Assembly (NCBI GenBank): GCA_049642385.1
Contig: JBAROU010000130.1
Coordinates: 1 to 19,700, forward strand
Direction of reading: 5' to 3'
DNA length: 19,700 bases
Origin: JBAROU01 sp049642385
GTDB lineage: Bacteria; Chloroflexota; Dehalococcoidia; DSTF01; RBG-16-68-14
Shown here piece by piece: positions 7,683 through 14,089 of this stretch (position 1 is its first letter; each line of letters begins with the position of its first letter). The notes under the pieces are model-generated. The model had not been told where the DNA came from and ran no database searches. It saw only the letters and a list, made by a program, of their open reading frames with translations. The position numbers and the translations under genes were made by a program.

Positions 7683-8540
7683 GTGCTCATAGCGTTCATC
7701 GGTGACGTGCATGGCCGGATGTTTCATGCCATCGCGGCGGTGGCGACGCTGCAATCGAAGCTGGACACGCCGTTCGACCTCATTATCCAGGTGGGCGACC
7801 TCGGCTATCCGAACCCGGAGCGCGCAGATGTGTCGACGAAGCGGTATCTGGCCGTCGATCCTGCGGAGGGCGACCTCCAGCGCTTCCTTGAGGCCCACGG
7901 CACACGGGCCGCCGCGCTCCGTCGCATCCGAGGCTTGCTTGGGCGGCCGATCTTTTTCGTTCGTGGGAATCACGAAGACTTTGCGTGGCTCGCGTGGCTC
8001 GCGGTGGACCCTGCGACGAACACTGCGTGCACGGACCCGTTCGATTTGCTCCACTACGTGCCGGACGGGACGGTGCTGGATGCCGGCGGCTTTCGCGTGG
8101 CGTTCCTGGGCGGTGTGGAGGAGCTACCGGGCGAGGCTGGAATCGATCAAGCCGCCTACCAGTTGCTGATGGAGCTGGAGCCGGACAGCGTTGACCTGCT
8201 TATCACGCATCAGGGGCCGTACGGCAGCGGCAACCGCTTTGGCGGTGAGGTGGCCGGGTCGCCCCTCATCTCAAAGCTGTTGGAACGGCTGGAGCCGCGC
8301 TTTCATGTCTTCGGGCACCTGCATCAGCTTGTCGGGCCGCGCGCGTTCGGGCGAACGACGTATCTGGGGCTCGATGGCCTCGTGGCGTCGGCCATCTGGC
8401 ATCCCGAGGCGGGAGGTCTCAAATCAGGTTGTCTTGGCATCCTCAACACCGAGAAGGGCGAGCTGTGGCCGGTGACCGAGGACTGGCTGGGCGAGTTCCC
8501 GACGCCGTTCGACTTCGATCGATGGGCGGAAACGATCTGA
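7683..8540 (+). CDS. Calcineurin-like metallophosphoesterase
   Basis: A two-metal phosphoesterase of the calcineurin-like fold, probably cytoplasmic (no signal peptide). With the GTG start at 7683 the product has 285 residues. The five family motifs are in order: GDVHG (Asp8, His10), GDLG (Asp39), GNHED (Asn96, His97), THQGP (His176) and GHLH (His212, His214). I chose 7683 because GGGAGG (7673-7678) lies 4 nt upstream and the DxH motif then sits at the very N-terminus as in the family. An upstream in-frame GTG at 7659 lacks such a site. The substrate (nucleotide, phosphoprotein or other phosphodiester) cannot be inferred. It is convergent with the ATPase gene, 16 nt away. Confidence 0.88.
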   Translation: MLIAFIGDVHGRMFHAIAAVATLQSKLDTPFDLIIQVGDLGYPNPERADVSTKRYLAVDPAEGDLQRFLEAHGTRAAALRRIRGLLGRPIFFVRGNHEDFAWLAWLAVDPATNTACTDPFDLLHYVPDGTVLDAGGFRVAFLGGVEELPGEAGIDQAAYQLLMELEPDSVDLLITHQGPYGSGNRFGGEVAGSPLISKLLERLEPRFHVFGHLHQLVGPRAFGRTTYLGLDGLVASAIWHPEAGGLKSGCLGILNTEKGELWPVTEDWLGEFPTPFDFDRWAETI

Positions 8541-8556
8541 TCTTGGAAGGAGGCGC

Positions 8557-9915
8557 TTACGCGGCGTCTTCGTCGACTTGGACGAAGTAGGAGGAGGCGG
8601 CGAGGTCGATCCACTCCGGTGTAAGAACGGGCGTCTCACCGTAGAACAGGGCAATGTCCGACAGGAGTTCGAGGAGGTCGCGCGGGTGGCAACCCTTGAA
8701 GACGCGACCGATCTGCCGGTAGTGGGTGTTGATGAGGTACTCCGCGCCCGTGTCGGTGTAAGGGACGTTCTTCTCTTCACAGACCTGGCGGAGAATCTGC
8801 AGGAACTCGCTCGGGGTGGGGTTGGGCACCTCGATCTTGTGGCGGATGCGGCGGAAGAACGCCTCGTCGCCCAGATGCCCGGGGGGGATGTTGGTGGAGA
8901 AGATCAGGAGCGCCTCGAAGGGCAGTTCGATCGTGTCGCCGGTGTGGAAGGTGAGGTGATCGACCCGCTGTTCCATCGGGACGATCCAGCGGTTGAGCAG
9001 CTCCTGGGGCTGTACCATCTGGCGGCCGAAGTCGTCGATGACGAGGATGCCGCTGTTGGCCTTCCACTGGAGTGGCGCGATGTAGAACTTCGAGACGGGC
9101 GAGTAACGCAGCTCGAGGTCGTCGAGCGTGAGCTCGCCGCCCACGATGACGACGGGTCGCTTACAGATCATCCAACGTCGATCGCGTCGACGCGTGCTGG
9201 CGTCTTCACCGCCGGTTGGGCGGCGCTCTTCTAGGAGCTGGTCCGGCGCCTGTACGTGGAGGCGCGGGTCGTACACCTTGATGATCTGGCCGTGTACTTC
9301 CACGGCGTACGGGATGAGCACTTCGCCGGGCAGCATCCTGGAGATGGCCAGGGTGATGGTCGTCTTTCCGTTGCCCGACTCTCCGTAGATGAGCACGGAA
9401 CGCCCCGAGTTCACGGCCGGGCCGAGTGGGGCGATGACCTGACGGCTAAGCACGAGACCTGCGAGCCCTTCGGCGAAGGTTTCACGGTCGATCGTCGCGG
9501 TTTGGATCGATTGGCTACTGAGGATCTCGAGGTAGAGGCTGTATGGCACTGGCGCCGGACCAACGTATTGGTTGCGGCTGAGCGCGTCTTCAGCCTTCTG
9601 GATGCCGCGGTTGCTTAGCCCATACTGGTACGCTTGCTCGCCCACGCCGAGGCTGCCGACAACTTCGATCGCCTGCTCGCGTCGCAGGAAGGTGATGACC
9701 TCTTCCGTCACCTGAAATGAGAGCGCAAGCTGCTCTGCGAGCTGTCGACCGCTTGGGCGGCCGGCGAAGTAGATGGTCTTCAGGGCGAGTTCGACGAGCA
9801 GGGCGAGGTCGATGCCGGTCTCCTCGACCGCTTCGGCCTGCGGCACGAAGGGAGGGTCGGCGGGGTCAGCGCGCTCGGTCCTCAATAGGTCTATCATCGG
9901 TGCAGCTTCAGCCAT
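8557..9915 (-). CDS. AAA+-type ATPase with N-terminal winged-helix-like region
   Basis: A soluble 452-residue P-loop ATPase. Visible motifs are Walker A GESGNGKTT (178-186), Walker B ILVIDDFG (290-297) and sensor-1 LLIFSTN (336-342), followed by RRIRHKIEVPNPT and a C-terminal helical part resembling an AAA+ lid. Residues 35-110 look like a small helix-turn-helix or winged-helix region (GRPSGRQLAEQLALSFQVTE). The 'DDFGRQ...P..LLNRWIVPMEQRVD' stretch suggests a MoxR/chaperone-like AAA+ rather than a transporter ATPase. I recognise no named family. It lies 74 nt downstream of the unknown 179-residue gene and is plausibly in the same transcription unit as the LPATG gene. Its partner is unknown. 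Confidence 0.8.
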   Translation of the reverse strand: MAEAAPMIDLLRTERADPADPPFVPQAEAVEETGIDLALLVELALKTIYFAGRPSGRQLAEQLALSFQVTEEVITFLRREQAIEVVGSLGVGEQAYQYGLSNRGIQKAEDALSRNQYVGPAPVPYSLYLEILSSQSIQTATIDRETFAEGLAGLVLSRQVIAPLGPAVNSGRSVLIYGESGNGKTTITLAISRMLPGEVLIPYAVEVHGQIIKVYDPRLHVQAPDQLLEERRPTGGEDASTRRRDRRWMICKRPVVIVGGELTLDDLELRYSPVSKFYIAPLQWKANSGILVIDDFGRQMVQPQELLNRWIVPMEQRVDHLTFHTGDTIELPFEALLIFSTNIPPGHLGDEAFFRRIRHKIEVPNPTPSEFLQILRQVCEEKNVPYTDTGAEYLINTHYRQIGRVFKGCHPRDLLELLSDIALFYGETPVLTPEWIDLAASSYFVQVDEDAA

Positions 9916-9943
9916 CAGTAATCATCCTATCCCTACAAGACAG

Positions 9944-9955
9944 TCCTACGTAGGA
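9944..9955. promoter_or_regulatory. 12-bp perfect palindrome upstream of the ATPase gene
   Basis: TCCTACGTAGGA is a perfect 12-bp palindrome 28 nt upstream of the ATPase start codon, inside the 74-nt spacer between two co-directional genes. A GATAAT (minus strand, 9956-9961) abuts it and could be a -10 element, but no -35 is evident. An operator is possible; chance is not excluded. Confidence 0.3.
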
Positions 9956-9989
9956 TTATCGCTCCTCTGACCAAAATCTTGATGGCCAA

Positions 9990-10529
9990 CTAGCCAGCAG
10001 GGAGCAATTCGCGTGTGAGATCGCCCCAGCTGAAGAGCACGGCCGAGAGGCGAGCAGCTTCGGGGACGCCGGCGCGGGTCCACTGTTGTAGCGTGTCAGC
10101 GATCTGTGTTTCAGCAGCTCCCTGAGCATAGAAATCGATAGGGCGGAGCACTCCAAGGCTAACGCTTGAGATGATGTGGTTGTCAGGGCCAAGAACGGCG
10201 AGGGCCAACGTAACATAATCCATGCCGTATGGTCGCTGGATACGACTGAGCATCTCGCGACACCATTCGATTAGCTCGCCGGCGAACGCTTCGGGCGGCG
10301 ACTCACCGCGACTGAGTCGCCAGGTGGTGTGATAGAGGCCGACGCCGGAGTCGACGGCGCGACGGACGTGGTCGCGCAGCGAGTCGCGTCGAAGCAAGCG
10401 GGCGAGTGGATTGGCCAACGGGACCTCCGCTGCGGCTACAGGGGCCGCGTTGGGAGTATCGGCGGTGGAAGGTGGGCGGTTGAATGCAGACTGTTCAGGC
10501 GGAGGGTTCGCGGCGTGAGAGAGCGGCAT
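9990..10529 (-). CDS. Conserved-looking hypothetical protein
   Basis: I do not recognise this 179-residue protein. The first 45 residues are Pro/Ala-rich and probably disordered. The rest looks like a mixed alpha/beta globular domain (DYVTLALAVLGPDNHIISSV, then two amphipathic helices), with no signal peptide, membrane segment or catalytic motif. The start overlaps the end of the LPATG gene by 35 nt, which suggests co-transcription and coupling. No clear ribosome-binding site precedes it, so a somewhat later start within the disordered region is possible. The ATPase gene follows after 74 nt. It may be a cytosolic partner of that ATPase; this is inference from position only. Confidence 0.65.
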   Translation of the reverse strand: MPLSHAANPPPEQSAFNRPPSTADTPNAAPVAAAEVPLANPLARLLRRDSLRDHVRRAVDSGVGLYHTTWRLSRGESPPEAFAGELIEWCREMLSRIQRPYGMDYVTLALAVLGPDNHIISSVSLGVLRPIDFYAQGAAETQIADTLQQWTRAGVPEAARLSAVLFSWGDLTRELLPAG

Positions 10530-10842
10530 AGATGAACAGGCAGCCTACAAGCGCGAAGGCCACGCCAGCGAGGCGTGGCCAGACACTGGCGCCCGTCTGT
10601 TCGATGCCGGTGGCGGGCAGGACGACAGGGTGGCCCCAGGGATCGATAGAGACCGCGGGCGCGAGCTCGGAGACGTAGGTGGGCGTGGGCTGCGCGCTCA
10701 GTGCTTCCACCCGCCCGGGTACCAGCACGCCCGCCGACGTTTCGCTCGCAGCTGCAGGGTCGAAGAGGGAGGACGCGGCGCCGAGCAGGAGCAGGGCGAG
10801 CAGGCCGCCGATGAGCGACGTGCGTAATCCGGTTGCTTTCAC
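10495..10842 (-). CDS. Small secreted protein with LPATG sortase-type anchor
   Basis: A 115-residue exported protein. The GTG start (10840-10842) is preceded by GAGGTG (10849-10854) with 6 nt spacing. Residues 1-32 are a signal peptide (basic start, hydrophobic core LIGGLLALLLLGAAS, AAA before the probable cleavage). Residues 33-74 are a short mature region with PTPTY. LPATG (75-79) is followed by a hydrophobic segment (91-108) and an RRE tail, the sortase-substrate layout. It might instead simply stay membrane-anchored. A longer in-frame ORF to 11214 would run through the riboswitch and terminators, so I reject that start. This is the first gene behind the c-di-GMP-I-like leader, and a terminator sits directly before its ribosome-binding site. 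Confidence 0.78.
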   Translation of the reverse strand: MKATGLRTSLIGGLLALLLLGAASSLFDPAAASETSAGVLVPGRVEALSAQPTPTYVSELAPAVSIDPWGHPVVLPATGIEQTGASVWPRLAGVAFALVGCLFIYAALSRREPSA

Positions 10843-10854
10843 GGGTTGCACCTC

Positions 10855-10890
10855 AAATAACAAACCGCCGCCTTCAGCGCGAAGGCGGCG
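10855..10890 (-). terminator. Intrinsic terminator between riboswitch and LPATG gene
   Basis: On the transcribed strand CGCCGCCTT (10890-10882) pairs perfectly with AAGGCGGCG (10874-10866) around a 7-nt loop, followed by the U-rich GGTTTGTTATTT. It ends just before the GAGGTG ribosome-binding site. CTTCAG (10897-10892) can instead pair with CTGAAG (10877-10872), which would break the terminator. This is the layout of a riboswitch expression platform. Confidence 0.78.
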
Positions 10891-10899
10891 ACTGAAGAT

Positions 10900-11038
10900 C
10901 CTCCGAAGTGGTGTCCTCTCGGCAGCCCGGCTGTCGTTCCCCGAGGTGCGGGGGGGTAGACCCTGAGCTTTGCGCCCGACGGCTGGTCGGGGGCCGTAGC
11001 GGCCAAGCGCGGTTTCCCGCGCAGTGCCCTTTCGGAGG
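10900..11038 (-). promoter_or_regulatory. Cyclic di-GMP-I (GEMM-I)-like riboswitch aptamer
   Basis: Read on the minus strand, the leader contains GGCGCAAAGCTCAGGGTCTA (10976-10957) and GACAGCCGGGCTGCCGA (10935-10919). These match the conserved c-di-GMP-I core blocks (GACGCAAAGCC-A-GGGTCTA and GACAGCCGGGTTGCCGA). Upstream are AAGGGCA and a hairpin GCGCGG-GAAA-CCGCGC (11022-11007) supplying the expected GNRA tetraloop. CCTCCGAA (11038-11031) and TTCGGAGG (10907-10900) close the element as a perfect 8-bp P1-like stem. The element is 139 nt, longer than the usual 80-100, because about 30 nt with two small hairpins lie between the tetraloop hairpin and the CGCAAAG block. The GGGCAAACC box is only partly kept. 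It should control the LPATG gene by termination; ON or OFF sense cannot be decided. Confidence 0.72.
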
Positions 11039-11050
11039 CTATTCGGTTGT

Positions 11051-11116
11051 GAAAATAAACCGGGCCAGGGGGCGCTAGTCAGGCCCCGCCTCCTGATCAA
11101 ACGTCCCCTGGGCCCG
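11051..11116 (-). terminator. Upstream terminator-like hairpin in the LPATG leader
   Basis: On the minus strand CGGG-C-CCAGGGG (11116-11105) pairs with CCCCTGG-CCCG (11071-11061), an 11-bp stem with one bulge. An inner TCAGG/CCTGA pairing adds to it, and GTTTATTTTC follows. It lies upstream of the c-di-GMP-I-like aptamer, so the leader has two terminators in series. Confidence 0.6.
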
Positions 11117-11349
11117 TAGCCCGATCTCGCAGCCCTTCCGGAGGGAAGGACTGTAGATCGCATTGGGAAGGGGGGTCTCCGGCATGGAGAGCCCATCGCG
11201 CGTCGGCGCCGCATCCTGGTGCCTAGCGTCGTTCGGGTAAACGGGGCGTCCTTGCCCTGAATGGTCAGGCCGATTGGCCGATACTACATCTGAGTGCCGC
11301 GTCCGACAGCGCTCGCCGAGGGGCTGGCTGTTGTCGGATGGTGCGCCGA

Positions 11350-11378
11350 ATTGTGCCACAGGCGATTCCTTCTGTCAA
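11350..11378 (-). promoter_or_regulatory. Promoter for the LPATG leader
   Basis: A minus-strand TTGACA (11373-11378), a 17-nt spacer and CACAAT (11350-11355, 4 of 6 matches to TATAAT) form a good sigma-70-type promoter. The predicted start near 11343 gives a leader of about 500 nt before the LPATG start codon. It lies within 50 nt of the VWA start codon on the other strand. Confidence 0.6.
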
Positions 11379-11400
11379 GTGAAAGGGACGTTACCTGTAG

Positions 11401-13944
11401 ATGAAAACGACAGTGTTGCCCAAGTCGTTACCGCGATCTGGCGTCGATGGCCAGCGCAAGTTAAGTCGGTGGCTGCGCCTGGGAGTGCTGGTACCTTTCG
11501 CGCTCGCGTTGCTGGCGCCCTCAGTGTTTGCCCAGGGCGCGCGGCTCACAGTGGACGTGGCGAGCTTCGGCGTCGATGGAGATGGCGCGCCTCAGGCCGT
11601 CGTTACCATTGTCGATGCTGATGGCAAGCCCGTGCAGGGTCTTGTGGCGGACGCCTTCGCTGTCGAGCTGAATGGCGCAGAGACGCCTGTAAGCGCCGTC
11701 AACCAGGGCCTCGACAGCAGCCTGGGTGTCGCCGTGGTGATAACGCTGGATGTGAGCAGGAGCATGAAGGGGGCGGCGCTGGACCAGGCGAAAGTGGCCG
11801 CCCAGAGCTTCTTGCAGGGCCTTGGGCCGGAGGATAGCGTCGCCGTGGTGACGTTCGCGAATACCGTAGACGTGCGACAGCAGTTCACCACCGACAGGGC
11901 CGCCGCCACCGCTGCGATCGGTCAACTGACGCCATCGCCGGTCGGCGGGACGAAGCTGTACGACGCGACGGCTGTGAGTATCAACCTTGCCAAGCAATCC
12001 GGCCAGACTCGGCGGGCTGTGGTGCTGCTGAGTGACGGACTCGAAGACAACGCGAGCGGTTTTCTGCGCGAGGATGCGCTCGTCGCGGCTGGGCCAGCTG
12101 GTGTGCCGGTGTTTACCATCGGCTTGGGTGGGCAGACAGACGTCGACTACCTAAGCGGTCTGGCCCAGAAGAGCGGCGGTCAGTTCGCTGAAACGCCGTC
12201 GCCGGAAGGGCTCGCGCAGCTCTACCAGCAAGTCGGTGAGCTGCTGCGCGGCCAGTACGTGCTTACGCTGGACACAGGAACTTTCACACCTGACGAGTCG
12301 GGCGCCGCGTCGCTGCGTGTCGAGGTGACCGCGGGCGCGAGCGTTGGCACAGCGGAGCGGGCGGTGTGCTTCGCGCCGACGTGCATCGTGCTTACCGGCG
12401 TGGACCCCGGCGCAAAAGTTGAAGGGCAGGTCACGCTCAATGCACAGGTGATCTCGTCTGATCCGGTGGGCGCCGTGGCGTTTTTGATCGATGGCAAGCT
12501 GATCGAAGAGGTGACGGAGCCGCCGTATCAGTTCACCCTGGATGCCGCAACGATCGCCGGCGGCGATCACACAATAGAGGCGCAGGCGAGCGTCGCCGGT
12601 GGCGAATCGGTGACGACGTCGGTCGAAGTGGAGAAGGCCGCCGCTGGTGGTGGCCTCGTCAACACAGTGACGCTGATGATCGGCGCTGTCGTCGCGATCA
12701 TTGTGGTGGTGTTGATCTTCCTGGTGCTGCGCTTCCGTCGCGGTGGTGGGTCGACTGAACCCGTCCGCTTGCCGTGGAAGATTGATGCGAACGCAGTGCA
12801 CACGCCCGTGCCGGAGTTCTCCGGTCGAGTGCTAGATGATGGCCCGACACCGGTGATGCCGAAGCAGCCAGTGCACGCTGCCGGCGTGCTTCGCATTACC
12901 AGCGGCCCGCACCGCGGTACAACGTACGATGTGAGCGATAACCCGTCGGGCATTGGCTCAGGGTTGAACTGCCTGATCCGGCTGAACGACGTTGAGGATG
13001 GCGCGGACATCGCGCCCGAAGAAGCGCGCGTTTGGGTACGAGACGGTCAGCTCATGGTGCACGAGGTGCGCCGGCTGACCGTGACTGGTTCGATCGGAGG
13101 GAACTGGGTGATCGTAGGATCTGGCGAGCAGTTTTCGATAGGCCCGTGCACCTTTGAGTTCCGAATCGAGGAGAAGGCCACACCGGCGCCGCAAGGTGCG
13201 CCCGCGCTTGAGCTAGAGCAAGTAGCTGCGCCCGCGCTCGAGCCCAAGCAAGTAGAGGCCGCGCCGGCGCCGCAGCAGGCTGTACCCGCGCTTGAGCCCA
13301 AGCAAGTAGAGGCCGCGCCGGCGCCGCAGCAGGCTGCGTCCGCGCTTGAGCCAAAAGAGGAGGCTGCGCCCATGCCTAGTGATGCCGTTCCCGCCCCAAA
13401 CACGTCGCCTGAACCTGAGTTCGAGCCGCTACCAGAGACCGGGCGGATCTGGCCACGCGCGGCGGACCCGAACGAAAGCAGCGCGCCACCGGCGGGCGCA
13501 CCAGCGAACGCCGACGTCGCGGAAACCGCGGCCGCGCCGAAATTCGAGCCGCTCCGCCGGACGGGCCGGCTGTGGCCGGTCGAGCCGGAGAAGGAGAAGC
13601 CGAAAGAGGCATCGGCTGCCCCGCCGCCTGCGAAGAAGGGTGGAGTTCCGCTTATGCCGGCGCGCGCGCAGATCGCGCGGGTTGACCCCGGTGAAGTGCC
13701 AAACCGGTCCACAGCGCCACAAGATGAGGCGTTCAGCGAAGAACCCGTCGAGACCGAAGCCGGTGAGCCGGGGATCGCATCGGAAGAAGTGGTGGAGGGG
13801 CGAGGAGACGTCGAAGCGGCGCCGAGCGTTCCTCTTTCAACTTCGGAACGCTGGGCCGGGCTGCCCGATATCTTCAAGACGCCCAAGACCGAAGCTAACG
13901 CCGACGACGATGACAGCACTGAATCTCAAGATTCAGTAGCGTAG
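11401..13944 (+). CDS. VWA-domain transmembrane protein with cytoplasmic FHA-like domain
   Basis: An 847-residue type I membrane protein. Residues 1-45 are a signal peptide (basic n-region, hydrophobic core, APSVFA before the probable cleavage). The extracytoplasmic VWA domain (about 110-290) has a complete MIDAS: Asp117-Ser119-Ser121 in DVSRS, Thr184 in GGTKLYD, Asp212 in LSDGLED. An Ig-like region follows (about 330-410, with Cys pair CFAPTC), then a membrane segment (424-446) and RFRRGGG as stop-transfer. Residues 493-590 resemble a degenerate FHA domain (VLRITSGPHRGTTYDVSD, GIGSGLNCLIRLND, NWVIVGSGEQFSIGP). The tail is Pro/Ala/Glu-rich, with 18-residue repeats (611-651) and two FEPLxxTGRxWP motifs (674, 715). 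It likely couples an external ligand to a cytoplasmic phosphoprotein or partner. It is divergent from the LPATG operon. Confidence 0.87.
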   Translation: MKTTVLPKSLPRSGVDGQRKLSRWLRLGVLVPFALALLAPSVFAQGARLTVDVASFGVDGDGAPQAVVTIVDADGKPVQGLVADAFAVELNGAETPVSAVNQGLDSSLGVAVVITLDVSRSMKGAALDQAKVAAQSFLQGLGPEDSVAVVTFANTVDVRQQFTTDRAAATAAIGQLTPSPVGGTKLYDATAVSINLAKQSGQTRRAVVLLSDGLEDNASGFLREDALVAAGPAGVPVFTIGLGGQTDVDYLSGLAQKSGGQFAETPSPEGLAQLYQQVGELLRGQYVLTLDTGTFTPDESGAASLRVEVTAGASVGTAERAVCFAPTCIVLTGVDPGAKVEGQVTLNAQVISSDPVGAVAFLIDGKLIEEVTEPPYQFTLDAATIAGGDHTIEAQASVAGGESVTTSVEVEKAAAGGGLVNTVTLMIGAVVAIIVVVLIFLVLRFRRGGGSTEPVRLPWKIDANAVHTPVPEFSGRVLDDGPTPVMPKQPVHAAGVLRITSGPHRGTTYDVSDNPSGIGSGLNCLIRLNDVEDGADIAPEEARVWVRDGQLMVHEVRRLTVTGSIGGNWVIVGSGEQFSIGPCTFEFRIEEKATPAPQGAPALELEQVAAPALEPKQVEAAPAPQQAVPALEPKQVEAAPAPQQAASALEPKEEAAPMPSDAVPAPNTSPEPEFEPLPETGRIWPRAADPNESSAPPAGAPANADVAETAAAPKFEPLRRTGRLWPVEPEKEKPKEASAAPPPAKKGGVPLMPARAQIARVDPGEVPNRSTAPQDEAFSEEPVETEAGEPGIASEEVVEGRGDVEAAPSVPLSTSERWAGLPDIFKTPKTEANADDDDSTESQDSVA
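13201..13353 (+). repeat. 54-bp in-frame tandem repeat in the VWA gene
   Basis: Two nearly identical 54-bp units (13231-13284 and 13285-13338) each encode PALEPKQVEAAPAPQQA plus one Ala, Val or Ser. They are flanked by a shortened unit (13201-13230) and the start of another (from 13339). The near-identity at DNA level suggests recent duplication or slippage. Confidence 0.85.
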
Positions 13945-14089
13945 CTTCCCGAAGATCTGCACACCTCTGTAGGATGCCCGTCAACCTGCCGATCCTAGTG
14001 ATCAGGAGGCTCCCGCACGAACGGTGCCCGCAGCTCTGATGCGCCGTGTAACGGTCGTTCGACCGGCGCCGTTCTGAGGAGTAGCACGC

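Larger units (their letters stand above)
10843..11400. other. 558-nt divergent spacer, mostly the structured leader of the LPATG gene
   Basis: I see no credible ORF here. The minus strand holds, in transcription order: a promoter (11350-11378), a structured segment to about 11117 with hairpins such as TCCGACA/TGTCGGA (loop in 11302-11338) and CCTTCC/GGAAGG, a terminator-like hairpin, the riboswitch aptamer, and a second terminator. For the divergent VWA gene I found no good -10/-35 and only a distant AAGGGA about 14 nt before its ATG. Confidence 0.65.

Noticed and set aside
11160..11190. Cobalamin-riboswitch-like B12 box (GCCGGAGACC) on the minus strand
   Set aside because: Only a partial match. 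The other conserved blocks of the cobalamin aptamer are not in the right order nearby.
10843..11214. N-terminal extension of the LPATG protein to an ATG at 11214
   Set aside because: It would translate through the riboswitch and both terminators and bury the signal peptide in an Arg-rich leader. The GTG at 10842 has a good ribosome-binding site.
13047..13919. 290-codon minus-strand frame over the 3' part of the VWA gene
   Set aside because: Ser/Gly/Ala-rich low-complexity product opposite the Pro/Ala/Glu repeats. A codon-bias shadow.
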